DNA of 64,000 nucleotides from NCBI GenBank assembly GCA_002281535.1, contig NCGD01000014.1, positions 1 through 64,000 on the forward strand, in the 5' to 3' direction. The notes under the pieces are model-generated. The model was not told where the DNA came from. It did no database searches and was given only the letters and a program-made list of their open reading frames with translations. Made by a program: the position numbers and the translations under genes. The DNA comes from Sphingomonas sp. 28-63-12 (lineage in GTDB: Bacteria > Pseudomonadota > Alphaproteobacteria > Sphingomonadales > Sphingomonadaceae). Shown in pieces: positions 1-8,475 of the stretch. Position 1 is the stretch's first letter; each line of letters starts with the position of its first letter.

Positions 1-1
1 C

Positions 2-1993
2 CATGACGGCATCATCGAGCTGCCGAGCGATGCGCCGGTCGGCTCGAGCTATCCCGATTATGCCGGGCTCACCGATCCGGTGATCGACGTGTCGGTGACG
101 CCCAACAAGCAGGATTGCATGGGCGTGCGCGGCATCGCCCGCGACCTGGCGGCGGGCGGCATGGGCACGCTGCGCCCGCTCGCCGATGTGTATCGCATGG
201 CGGCGGTGACAGCGACTGGCGAGGGCCCCGGCCCAAACGTCCGCACCGATGATCCCGCTGGCTGCCCGGCCTTTTATGCACAGGCGGTGGCTGGCGTCAC
301 GAACGGCGCGTCGCCGGCGTGGATGCAGCAAAAGCTGAAGGCGATCGGGCAGAAGCCGATTTCGGTGCTGGTCGACATCACCAATTTCGTGATGTTCGAT
401 CTTGGCCGCCCGCTGCACGTCTATGATCAAGCCAAGCTGGTCGGCGGGCTGGTGGCGCGGAAAGCACAGAGCGGCGAAAGCGTGGTCGCGCTCAACGGCA
501 AGACCTATGCGCTCGACGAAACCATGACGGTCATCGCCGACGACGAGAAAGTGCATGACATCGGCGGCATCATGGGCGGCGAGGAAACCGGCGTTGCCGA
601 GACGACCACCGACGTGCTGATCGAATGCGCCTATTTCGACCCCGAAAGCATCGCGCGGACGGGGCAGAAACTGCTGCTCACCAGCGACGCGCGCACGCGG
701 TTCGAACGCGGCGTCGATCCGGCATTTCTCGACGAGGGCCTAGCGATCGCGACCTGGCTGGTGACCGAGCATTGCGGTGGCACGGCGAGCGGTGTGACGC
801 GGGCGGGCACGCCGCCGCATGGCGAACGCACGATCGGCTATGATCCCAACCGCGCCGAAACGCTCGGCGGGCTGGCGATCGAGCCCGCACGCCAGCGCAC
901 GATCCTCGAAAGCCTGGGTTTCGAGGTGACCGATGACTGGCAGGTAACGCCGCCGAGCTGGCGCCGCGATGTCGACGGATCGGCCGATCTGGTCGAGGAA
1001 GTGATCCGCATCGAGGGCATCGACAAGGTGCCGTCGACGCCGCTACCGCGCGTGCCCGGTGTCGCGACGCCGACCGCGACGCCTGAGCAAAAGCTCGAAC
1101 GCCGCGTGCGTCGTGCCGCTGCCGTGCGCGGGCTGAATGAGGCGATCACCTGGAGCTTCCTGCCGGCAGCACAGGCTGCCGTGTTCGGCGGGGGTGCGTG
1201 GACGCTCGCCAACCCGATCAGCGAGGATCTAAAGGTGATGCGGCCGTCATTGCTGCCCGGCCTGCTCGCCGCTGCCGAGCGCAACCTGAAGCGCGGCGCG
1301 AGCAGCGTGCGGCTGTTCGAGATTGGTCGGCGTTACCTTGCCGATGCTGAACGCGCGACGCTGGGCGTGGTGCTGGCGGGCGACAAGCGGGCGCGCGATT
1401 GGCAGAGCGGCAAGGCCGTCGCCTTCGACGCGTTCGATGCCAAGGCCGAGGCGCTGGCGTTGCTCGCCGAGGCGGGCGCGCCGGTCGACAACCTGCAGGT
1501 ATTCGGGGAGGCAGGGGACGCCTGGCACCCCGGCCAATCGGGCACGCTCCGGCTGGGGCCTAAGACGGTGCTTGCAGCCTTCGGCATGCTCCACCCGCTG
1601 ACGCTTAAGGCATTCGATCTGGATGGCGCGGTAGCAGCGGTCGAGGTCTATCTGGATGCGATTCCGGCAAAGCGATCGAGCGGCTTCATGCGTCCGGCCT
1701 TTGCGCCGCCGGCGTTGCAATCGGTGACGCGCGATTTCGCGTTCCTGGTGCCCGATGGCCTCGCCGCTGATGCGCTGGTGCGCGCAGTGAAGGGCGCGGA
1801 CAAGGCGGCGATCTCGGCGGCGCGCTTGTTCGATGTGTTCACAGGCTCGGGTGTCGAGCCCGGCACGAAGAGTCTGGCAATCGAAATCACGCTTCAGCCG
1901 AGCGAGAAGAGCTTCACCGACGAGGCGCTGAAGGCGATCGCAGACAAGGTTGTCGCGGCAGCAGGCAAGCTGGGAGCAGTGCTGCGCGGGTGA
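2..1993 (+). CDS. pheT: Phenylalanyl-tRNA synthetase beta subunit, 5' truncated by window
   Basis: Beta subunit of the cytoplasmic PheST enzyme that charges tRNA-Phe. The frame is open from base 2, so the gene starts upstream; 663 residues are visible against roughly 800 in the family. The missing part would be the N-terminal tRNA-binding domain. The visible part holds the B3/B4 editing region (ISVLVDITNFVMFDLGRPLH), a B5-like segment and a C-terminal FDX-ACB anticodon-binding domain beginning near SVTRDFAFLV. PheS is expected just upstream. Identification rests on these motifs and the length; I am very sure of it. Confidence 0.96.
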   Translation, partial: HDGIIELPSDAPVGSSYPDYAGLTDPVIDVSVTPNKQDCMGVRGIARDLAAGGMGTLRPLADVYRMAAVTATGEGPGPNVRTDDPAGCPAFYAQAVAGVTNGASPAWMQQKLKAIGQKPISVLVDITNFVMFDLGRPLHVYDQAKLVGGLVARKAQSGESVVALNGKTYALDETMTVIADDEKVHDIGGIMGGEETGVAETTTDVLIECAYFDPESIARTGQKLLLTSDARTRFERGVDPAFLDEGLAIATWLVTEHCGGTASGVTRAGTPPHGERTIGYDPNRAETLGGLAIEPARQRTILESLGFEVTDDWQVTPPSWRRDVDGSADLVEEVIRIEGIDKVPSTPLPRVPGVATPTATPEQKLERRVRRAAAVRGLNEAITWSFLPAAQAAVFGGGAWTLANPISEDLKVMRPSLLPGLLAAAERNLKRGASSVRLFEIGRRYLADAERATLGVVLAGDKRARDWQSGKAVAFDAFDAKAEALALLAEAGAPVDNLQVFGEAGDAWHPGQSGTLRLGPKTVLAAFGMLHPLTLKAFDLDGAVAAVEVYLDAIPAKRSSGFMRPAFAPPALQSVTRDFAFLVPDGLAADALVRAVKGADKAAISAARLFDVFTGSGVEPGTKSLAIEITLQPSEKSFTDEALKAIADKVVAAAGKLGAVLRG

Positions 1994-2070
1994 TTGGCAG
2001 CAAGCGGTGGGAGGTTGCCTAGTCGCCGGCCTGCTAGGTGCCTGGCGGAGCGGTTGGAGGACGGAGCGAC

Positions 2071-3495
2071 ATGATGGACGATTCCCTGGGGGCGATGGCA
2101 GACGCAGCGCAAGCAGCCATCGCCTATCGCCGCAGCGTGGCGGATGCGCTGCACACGCCGGTGGCCGATTATGCCACGATCCACGCCGCGTTTGCCGCGC
2201 CCACGCCCGAAACAGGTGACGATCCGCAGGCGATCCTCGCCGAACTGATCGAGCGCGCCTCCCCCGGCATTCGGGCGCAGACCGGCCCGCGCTTTTTTGG
2301 CTGGGTCATCGGCAACAGCCACCCGACGGGTGTGGCCGCCGACTGGCTCGCGAGCGCCTGGGGGCAGAATGCCGCCAACACCATTGCCTCGCCCGCAGCA
2401 TCGGCAATCGAGGACATCGCGGCCGGCTGGCTGCTCGACCTGCTCGGCCTTCCCGCCGAAGCGTCGGTTGGCTTCGTCACCGGCGCGACGGTTGCCAATT
2501 TCGTCTGTCTTGCTGCGGCCCGTAGCGAGGTGCTGCGGCGGGTGGGCTGGGATGTCGAGGCGGATGGCCTGTTCGCCGCACCGCCGATTACTGTGCTGAT
2601 TGGCGCGGACGCGCATGCCACCGTCTTTTCGGGGCTCAAATATCTGGGGCTGGGGGCAAAACGCGTGCGGATCGTCGAGAGCGATTCGCTCGGGCGGATC
2701 ATCCCCGGTGCCTTCAGGCGCGCGCTCGACGAGACCAGTGGGCCGGTAATCGCCATCGCGCAGGCAGGGCAGATCAATACCGGTGGCTGCGATCCCTTTG
2801 CAAAGATCGCGCCGATGGCGCGGGACGCAGGGGCGTGGCTGCATGTCGACGGCGCCTTTGGTCTATGGGCACAGGCAGCGCCGGACCGCGCGCACCTGAC
2901 CGCGGGGGTCGAGCTGGCCGATAGCTGGGCGACAGACGGGCATAAATGGCTCCAGACGCCCTATGACAGCGGCTTTGCGATCGTTCGCGATGCCGCAGCC
3001 CATGCCCGCGCCATGGCGATTTCGGCAAGCTATCTGCCACCGGCGGAGGGATCGGATCGCGATCCGTCGACCTATGTGCCTGAATTGTCGCGCCGCGCGC
3101 GCGGCTTTGCGGCCTGGGCGATGATCCGCCAGCTCGGCCGCCAGGGCATTGGCGAGATGGTCGAGCAGCATTGCCGGATCGCCGCGCATATGGCGGCGCG
3201 GCTCGATGCTGAAGATGGGATCAGCTTGGTTGCCCCGGTCACGCTCAACCAATTCATGGTGCGCTTTGGCGAGAGGACCGATGCTGATCGGTTGACGTTG
3301 GCCACCGTTCGCCAGGTGCAGGACGATGCCATCGCCTTTTTGGGCAGCACCGAATGGCGGGGGGCGCTGGCAATGCGCTGCTCGGTTACCTCGATCGCGA
3401 CAACGATGGCTGAAGCCGATACAAGCGTCGATGCGATCATCGCCGCGTGGCGGTGCGTGCAGCAACGGGAGACGGCATGCCTGACGACAGCCTGA
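2071..3495 (+). CDS. PLP-dependent group II amino-acid decarboxylase family protein
   Basis: A 474-residue fold-type I PLP enzyme of the aromatic-amino-acid/glutamate decarboxylase group. The Schiff-base lysine lies in the TDGHKWLQTPYD motif (about residue 292), and the upstream HVDGAFGLWA carries the cofactor-binding aspartate. I chose ATG 2071 because GGAGG lies 10 bases upstream; a GTG at 2038 is in frame but has no better site. The next gene overlaps its end by 19 bases, so the two are probably co-transcribed. The substrate cannot be read from sequence: tyrosine, tryptophan, aspartate or another amino acid are all possible. Confidence 0.85.
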   Translation: MMDDSLGAMADAAQAAIAYRRSVADALHTPVADYATIHAAFAAPTPETGDDPQAILAELIERASPGIRAQTGPRFFGWVIGNSHPTGVAADWLASAWGQNAANTIASPAASAIEDIAAGWLLDLLGLPAEASVGFVTGATVANFVCLAAARSEVLRRVGWDVEADGLFAAPPITVLIGADAHATVFSGLKYLGLGAKRVRIVESDSLGRIIPGAFRRALDETSGPVIAIAQAGQINTGGCDPFAKIAPMARDAGAWLHVDGAFGLWAQAAPDRAHLTAGVELADSWATDGHKWLQTPYDSGFAIVRDAAAHARAMAISASYLPPAEGSDRDPSTYVPELSRRARGFAAWAMIRQLGRQGIGEMVEQHCRIAAHMAARLDAEDGISLVAPVTLNQFMVRFGERTDADRLTLATVRQVQDDAIAFLGSTEWRGALAMRCSVTSIATTMAEADTSVDAIIAAWRCVQQRETACLTTA

Positions 3496-4355
3496 TCGAG
3501 ATTGGCTCCAGCCAGCTGCGCGCTGCGATCAATCCCTTTGGTGCCGAGCTTTCCTCCTTGCGCGATGCCGCGGGCCGCGAGCTGATGACCGATGCCGATC
3601 CGGCCTTCTGGGCCGGACGCGCGCCGATCCTGTTTCCCATTGTCGGCCGGTTAAACGACGATGTGCTGTGGCTGGACGGGGTGTCCTACCGCATGGAAAA
3701 GCACGGCTTTGCCAGAAGATCAATGTTCGACGCAGTCGATGTGACCGGCAGCAGCGCGCTGTTCCGCATGACCGACACGGTTGAGACCCGCGAACAATTC
3801 CCGTTTCATTTCCTACTCGAAATCGGCTTTGCGATAGAAGAGACGACGCTGACCATGACCGCGAAAATTGGCAATGGCGGCGACATTCCGATGCCATTCA
3901 GCTTTGGCTGGCACCCGGCCTTCGCTTGGCCCTTGCCTTATGGCGCGGCGCGCGCGGACCACCGCATCCTTTTCCAAACCGATGAACCCGGCATGCTCAA
4001 GGGCCTAACCCCAGACGGCCTGATTGCCGCGGATCGACCGACGCCGGTGCGCGGCAATATGCTGCTGCTCCAAGACGCCCTGTTCGAACGAGATGCGCTG
4101 ATCTGGAGCCCGATCGAATCGCGCCGGCTTTCCTATGGCGCGGCCATCGGCCCTCAGCTCGACATTGCGTTTCCCGATACCCCCCGATTAGGCATTTGGA
4201 CCAAGCCCGGCGCATCGTTCCTGTGCATCGAGCCTTGGATCGGCATCGCCGATAGCGTCGGCTTTGGCGGGGATTTCCGGGAAAAGCCCGGCATCCTGGA
4301 CGTGGCCCCGGATGGGCAACATTGCGTTGAGATGCAGATAACCGTCTCAGGCTGA
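3477..4355 (+). CDS. Aldose 1-epimerase family protein
   Basis: A 292-residue galactose-mutarotase-fold protein that probably interconverts sugar anomers or hexose-6-phosphate anomers in the cytoplasm. Family marks are the N-terminal INPFGAELSSLRD, the central GRLNDD and the FSFGWHPAF strand carrying the usual catalytic histidine. The start at ATG 3477 follows a good GGGAGA site and overlaps the decarboxylase gene by 19 bases; an in-frame start at 3447 would overlap more and has no such site. It resembles the YeaD/LacX branch more than classical GalM. The exact sugar is unknown. Confidence 0.85.
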   Translation: MPDDSLIEIGSSQLRAAINPFGAELSSLRDAAGRELMTDADPAFWAGRAPILFPIVGRLNDDVLWLDGVSYRMEKHGFARRSMFDAVDVTGSSALFRMTDTVETREQFPFHFLLEIGFAIEETTLTMTAKIGNGGDIPMPFSFGWHPAFAWPLPYGAARADHRILFQTDEPGMLKGLTPDGLIAADRPTPVRGNMLLLQDALFERDALIWSPIESRRLSYGAAIGPQLDIAFPDTPRLGIWTKPGASFLCIEPWIGIADSVGFGGDFREKPGILDVAPDGQHCVEMQITVSG

Positions 4356-4427
4356 GAATTGCCGCCAATGGCGAATCGCTTGCCATCGACCGGGAGATCG
4401 ATAGGTTTTTGCGACAGGGGAATCGAC

Positions 4428-5246
4428 ATGGCCGATATTGACCCGGGGAATGCCTGCGCCGCCTTCACCGAGTCCGAACTCGTGGAGCTGCTGGCGATCG
4501 CCGAAATCCACGAAGATGCCGGCGGTGGCCTGTTGGCGCTTGCTGCCAAGGCAGGCGAGCGCGCCGATCAGGTGATTGACTGGCTGCCCGATAATTTCGA
4601 GGACAAGCTGCAGGGCGTCGTCGATCTGGCGTTGCGCCAGGCCTATGCCATTGCCTTCACCACCCATGGTGGGCGGCGGCGCAAGAGCAAGCGACCGATC
4701 CGCAACCGCGAAGGGTTTCACCGATTTGCCGCCGGGGTTGCCGGAATCGTCGGCGGCGCGGGGGGCATCGCCACGACGCTCGCCGATCTGGCGGTCACCA
4801 CGACGCTCATCTTGCGCTCAATCCAGGAAATCGCCGCGAGCTACGGCGAAGATCTCGATGATCCTGATGTCCGCGCGCAATGCATCGCGGTGTTTGGTAC
4901 CGGCGGCCCGCTGGTCGACGACGACAGCCTCGATACCGGGCTTTGGGCCGGCCGCATCGCGCTCAGCCACCAATCGGTCTCGGCCACGATCCGCGCTGTG
5001 GTGCCGCAATTCGGCAAGGCGCTGAGCGAGGGCATCCTGACCCGCGCCGCGCCGCTGGTCGGCGCGGCGGCCGGCGGCGCGATTAACAGCGCCTTTATGC
5101 GTTATTACCAGCGTATGGCGCATGTGAATTTCCGCCTGCGCCGGCTGGCGCGCGGCCACCACCCCGATGAAGTGCTGGCCTGTTTCTCCCGAATTATCAC
5201 GCTCGAGCGTGAGCGACGCAAACATAAAAGCAAGAAGAAGCGCTAG
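4428..5246 (+). CDS. EcsC family protein
   Basis: A 272-residue protein whose central part (GFHRFAAGVAGIVGGAGGIA then TTLADLAVTTTLILRSIQEI) matches the EcsC family, named after a gene linked to the Bacillus EcsAB transporter. The Gly/Ala-rich stretches around residues 105-145 and 215-235 look membrane-associating, and the C-terminus is strongly basic (RRKHKSKKKR). ATG 4428 is preceded by CAGGGGAAT, a plausible ribosome site. The biochemical role of EcsC proteins in proteobacteria is not established. It stands between the epimerase and prfC on the same strand with 72- and 66-base gaps. Confidence 0.8.
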   Translation: MADIDPGNACAAFTESELVELLAIAEIHEDAGGGLLALAAKAGERADQVIDWLPDNFEDKLQGVVDLALRQAYAIAFTTHGGRRRKSKRPIRNREGFHRFAAGVAGIVGGAGGIATTLADLAVTTTLILRSIQEIAASYGEDLDDPDVRAQCIAVFGTGGPLVDDDSLDTGLWAGRIALSHQSVSATIRAVVPQFGKALSEGILTRAAPLVGAAAGGAINSAFMRYYQRMAHVNFRLRRLARGHHPDEVLACFSRIITLERERRKHKSKKKR

Positions 5247-5283
5247 GCCGGGCTGCCGCTGAGCGGGGCGACGGTCTCGACTT

Positions 5284-5311
5284 GCGCGCGCCGCCCGCGT
5301 AGGGCGCGCGC
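5284..5311 (+). promoter_or_regulatory. GC-rich hairpin directly before the prfC start
   Basis: GCGCGCGCC at 5284-5292 pairs perfectly with GGCGCGCGC at 5303-5311, leaving a 10-base loop and ending one base before the prfC ATG. Such a stem would occupy the ribosome-loading zone, where no Shine-Dalgarno sequence is visible. It may lower or regulate initiation, but chance pairing is likely enough in such GC-rich DNA to keep confidence low. Confidence 0.3.
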
Positions 5312-5312
5312 G

Positions 5313-6884
5313 ATGACTCAGACCAACGACCGCCGCACTTTTGCGATCATTTCCCATCCCGATGCTGGCAAGACCACGCTGACCGAGAAATTGCTCTATT
5401 TTGGCGGTGCAATCCATCTCGCCGGTGAGGTCAAGGCGCGCGGCCAAAATCGCCGCGCGCGATCGGACTGGATGAAGATCGAGCAGCAGCGCGGCATCTC
5501 GGTCACCTCCTCAGTGATGACCTTTGAAAAGGACGGCATCACCTTCAATCTGCTTGATACGCCAGGGCACGAGGATTTTTCGGAAGATACGTATCGCACG
5601 CTGACCGCGGTCGATTCCGCGGTAATGGTGATCGACGCCGCACGCGGTATCGAGGCCCAGACGCGCAAATTGTTTGAGGTTTGCCGGCTCCGCTCCGTCC
5701 CGATCATCACCTTCGTCAACAAGGTCGATCGCGAAGGGCGCGATGCCTTTGACCTGCTCGACGAGATTGCCGAAATGCTAGCGCTCGATGTCACGCCGAT
5801 GAGCTGGCCGGTGGGGATGGGTGGCGAGTTTGAGGGGATCTATGACCTCCACGCCAACCGGCTGATGCAGCCGGAGGGGGGCAGCCGAGACTATCTCGGC
5901 AGGGCAACTCTGTTCTCCGGGCTGGAGGACCCCGCACTGGCCGACAAGCTCTCGCCGGTCGGGCTGGCCAAACTTCGCGACGATGCCGAACTGGCACTGG
6001 GGGGCTATGGCGCTTTCGATCCCGAGGCGTACCGCGCGGGCGACCAGACGCCGGTCTATTTCGGCTCGGCGCTCAAGGATTTCGGCGTCGGCGAACTTAT
6101 CGACGCACTTGCGCGCCACGCGCCGGGGCCGCGCCCACAGCCCGCCGAGCCCGGCCCGGTCTCGCCCGACCGCGCCGACGTCACCGGTTTCGTCTTCAAG
6201 GTGCAGGCTAATATGGACCCACAGCACCGCGACCGTATCGCCTTCATGCGGCTCTGCTCGGGCGTCTTTAAACGCGGCATGAAGCTGACGCCAACGGGGC
6301 ATGGCAAACCGATTGCGATCCATTCGCCGATCCTGTTCTTCGCGCAAAACCGCGAGCTGGCCGACGAGGCCTTTCCGGGCGACATTATCGGCATTCCCAA
6401 TCACGGCACCTTGCGCGTCGGCGATACGCTGAGCGAGCGTGCCGATGTCCGTTTCACCGGCCTGCCCAATTTCGCGCCGGAAATCCTGCGACGTGTCGCG
6501 CTCAAGGACCCGACCAAGACCAAGCAGCTCAGAAAAGCGCTGGACGACATGGCCGAAGAAGGCGTGACGCAGGTCTTCTACCCTGAAATCGGCTCGAACT
6601 GGATCGTTGGCGTGGTAGGCCAATTGCAGCTCGAGGTACTGCTCAGCCGGCTCGCGGCAGAGTATAAGGTCGATGCGGCGCTCGAAATGGCGCCGTTCGA
6701 GACAGCACGCTGGATTTCGGCTGAAGATCCCGCCGACCTCAAGAGCTTTATCGACCTTAATCGCGGCGCGATGGCCAAAGACCGTGACGGCAATCCCGTT
6801 TTTCTGGCCAAGAGCAATTGGGAGGTTGGCTATATCGTCGATCGCTATCCCAAAATACGCTTTGCAGCGACTAGAGAACGCTAA
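5313..6884 (+). CDS. prfC: Peptide chain release factor 3
   Basis: RF3 is the translational GTPase that removes RF1 or RF2 from the ribosome after peptide release. The 523-residue product has the full GTPase signature: G1 HPDAGKTT, G2 region QQRGISVTSS, G3 DTPGHEDF and G4 NKVD, followed by a domain II beta barrel (DVTGFVFKVQANMDPQHRDR) and the RF3 C-terminal domain. The G2 sequence and length separate it from EF-G and LepA. No strong ribosome site precedes ATG 5313, and a GC-rich hairpin lies there instead. The gene appears to stand alone, with terminator-like repeats after its stop. Confidence 0.97.
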   Translation: MTQTNDRRTFAIISHPDAGKTTLTEKLLYFGGAIHLAGEVKARGQNRRARSDWMKIEQQRGISVTSSVMTFEKDGITFNLLDTPGHEDFSEDTYRTLTAVDSAVMVIDAARGIEAQTRKLFEVCRLRSVPIITFVNKVDREGRDAFDLLDEIAEMLALDVTPMSWPVGMGGEFEGIYDLHANRLMQPEGGSRDYLGRATLFSGLEDPALADKLSPVGLAKLRDDAELALGGYGAFDPEAYRAGDQTPVYFGSALKDFGVGELIDALARHAPGPRPQPAEPGPVSPDRADVTGFVFKVQANMDPQHRDRIAFMRLCSGVFKRGMKLTPTGHGKPIAIHSPILFFAQNRELADEAFPGDIIGIPNHGTLRVGDTLSERADVRFTGLPNFAPEILRRVALKDPTKTKQLRKALDDMAEEGVTQVFYPEIGSNWIVGVVGQLQLEVLLSRLAAEYKVDAALEMAPFETARWISAEDPADLKSFIDLNRGAMAKDRDGNPVFLAKSNWEVGYIVDRYPKIRFAATRER

Positions 6885-6944
6885 AGGCCAAAGTTTTACG
6901 ATCCACTATCGCGGCGCGCGCACGTAACCAGTCTTTAACAATCC

Positions 6945-7009
6945 TCAGGCTACCAGAAAATCATCAAATCAAAACAATGATTTGATTCGAAACCAGCCTG
7001 ATATTTTTT
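6945..7009 (+). terminator. Nested inverted repeats followed by a T-run after prfC
   Basis: Outer arms TCAGGCT (6945-6951) and AGCCTGA (6995-7001) enclose a second perfect repeat, ATCAAATCA (6963-6971) and TGATTTGAT (6978-6986). T6 follows at 7004-7009. This suits a Rho-independent terminator for prfC, though the stem is long and interrupted. A protein-binding site upstream of the next gene is the alternative. Confidence 0.5.
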
Positions 7010-7046
7010 CAAACATTAATGATCTCCAGCGCTAGAGAGGCCATGC

Positions 7047-8435
7047 ATGACAACTCATGCAGTTCAGCAGACGCGTGTCTCGTCTTTTGATCACCGGGCC
7101 TTGTTGATCTGGCTCCTTTGCTGGGTAATTCTTCCCAATATCGGCTTTTGTCTGTTATGGATGATCGGTGCTCCCAGCCGGATGACGGAGATATTTGTCA
7201 TCGGCGCGCTGGGCATGCTGACCCGCAACCAATCCTATGCCGTTCGGTGTACGATCTTGATGTCGTCAATCCTTTATTCGGTGCTGTCCTTCTTGTCGGG
7301 GTTGTTCAATTTACCGGTCTGGTCTCTAATCGGCTCTGTCCGCTATCTGACCGAGATGGAGCCTTGCGGATCGGCCTTTTACCTGATCGCTGGCGGTCTG
7401 GCGGCGGCAAACTTGGCGGTGGCCATCAAGGCGCTGCACTATGATGCGCGCCTGAAGGATGATCTATCTATGCTGCTGGCGCTTGGCGGGGTGGTGGCGC
7501 TGACGGGAGTTGATCAGGCCATCGCCTTCAATAATCGCGGGGCCTATGCCCGCGCGATGGCGGGCGAACAGGTGTTCGATTCCGGCGTGCGGCGCAGCGG
7601 CTTTGCAACGAAGCCCAGCCAAGGCCGCCATCTAATGCTGGTGATGGTCGAATCGATGGGTTTGCCACTCGACAGGGGATTTCGCGACCAGCTGTTCGCG
7701 CGCTGGCGGGCAAAGGATGTTCGGCACCGTTATCAGGTGATGATGGGTACATCGCCCTTTGCGGGATCGACCACCAACGCCGAAATGCGTGCGCTATGCG
7801 ACCGCTGGGCAGGCTATGAAGAGGTAATCGACATGACCGATCGCGGCTGCCTGCCCGCTCGGCTCCGCGCTATGGGCTATACGACGAGTGCCTATCACAG
7901 CTTCGACGGCGGCTTGTTCGATCGCAATCGTTGGTATGGGCATATCGGCTTCGACACCACCCACTTCCGCGACGAGCTCTATGCCAGCGGTGCAAGTGCC
8001 TGTGGCGGGATTTTTCCGGGCGCTTGCGATCGCGATGTGCCCGCGATCATGGCCCGCCAGCTCAAAACCGCCACCAAACCGCAATTCCTCTATTGGCTGA
8101 CACTCAACACGCACCTACCGGTACCGGCCGAGGCCGCGCTGCACACCATAAGCTGTCGCGAGGGTGTCCCGCCCGTGGTGCAGGCGTCGGTGATGATTTG
8201 CCGTCAGTTCATGCTGTGGACCGAGCTGCAGCAAGCGCTTGCCGACCAGCTCGTCGCGGCCGATTTCCCCGATACGGACATTCTGATCGTTGGCGACCAC
8301 ATGCCGCCCTATTTTCTCCGCGCTGAGCGCCAGCAGTTCGATGACCAGCAAGTGCCATGGATCCTCCTGCGGGCACGCCACGTTCGCGACCAGCGCACCA
8401 CCGGCACGGGGCGCGTCACGGTGACTCGCGACTGA
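7047..8435 (+). CDS. Membrane-anchored alkaline-phosphatase-superfamily protein (LtaS/MdoB-like)
   Basis: A 462-residue protein with several predicted membrane helices in the first 165 residues, then a soluble sulfatase-fold domain likely to be periplasmic. Family landmarks are the metal-binding strand LMLVMVESMG, the nucleophile-threonine region GSTTNAEMRALC, YHSFDGGLFDRNRWYGHIGF, and the metal ligands in LTLNTHLP and ILIVGDHMP. The order matches LtaS, OpgB and phosphoethanolamine transferases. A plausible role is moving a phospho-alcohol group onto a glycan or lipid; this is inferred from fold. ATG 7047 follows GAGAGG with 7-base spacing. Confidence 0.75.
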   Translation: MTTHAVQQTRVSSFDHRALLIWLLCWVILPNIGFCLLWMIGAPSRMTEIFVIGALGMLTRNQSYAVRCTILMSSILYSVLSFLSGLFNLPVWSLIGSVRYLTEMEPCGSAFYLIAGGLAAANLAVAIKALHYDARLKDDLSMLLALGGVVALTGVDQAIAFNNRGAYARAMAGEQVFDSGVRRSGFATKPSQGRHLMLVMVESMGLPLDRGFRDQLFARWRAKDVRHRYQVMMGTSPFAGSTTNAEMRALCDRWAGYEEVIDMTDRGCLPARLRAMGYTTSAYHSFDGGLFDRNRWYGHIGFDTTHFRDELYASGASACGGIFPGACDRDVPAIMARQLKTATKPQFLYWLTLNTHLPVPAEAALHTISCREGVPPVVQASVMICRQFMLWTELQQALADQLVAADFPDTDILIVGDHMPPYFLRAERQQFDDQQVPWILLRARHVRDQRTTGTGRVTVTRD

Positions 8436-8438
8436 GGC

Positions 8439-8464
8439 GCGGCACACCCCGGAGGCTGTGCCGC
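8439..8464. terminator. Hairpin between convergent genes
   Basis: GCGGCACA (8439-8446) and TGTGCCGC (8457-8464) form a perfect 8-bp stem between two convergent stop codons. There is no T-run on either side, so it may act as an RNA 3'-end stabiliser or Rho-assisted terminator instead of a classical intrinsic one. Confidence 0.45.
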
Positions 8465-8475
8465 ACCTTGCCGAA

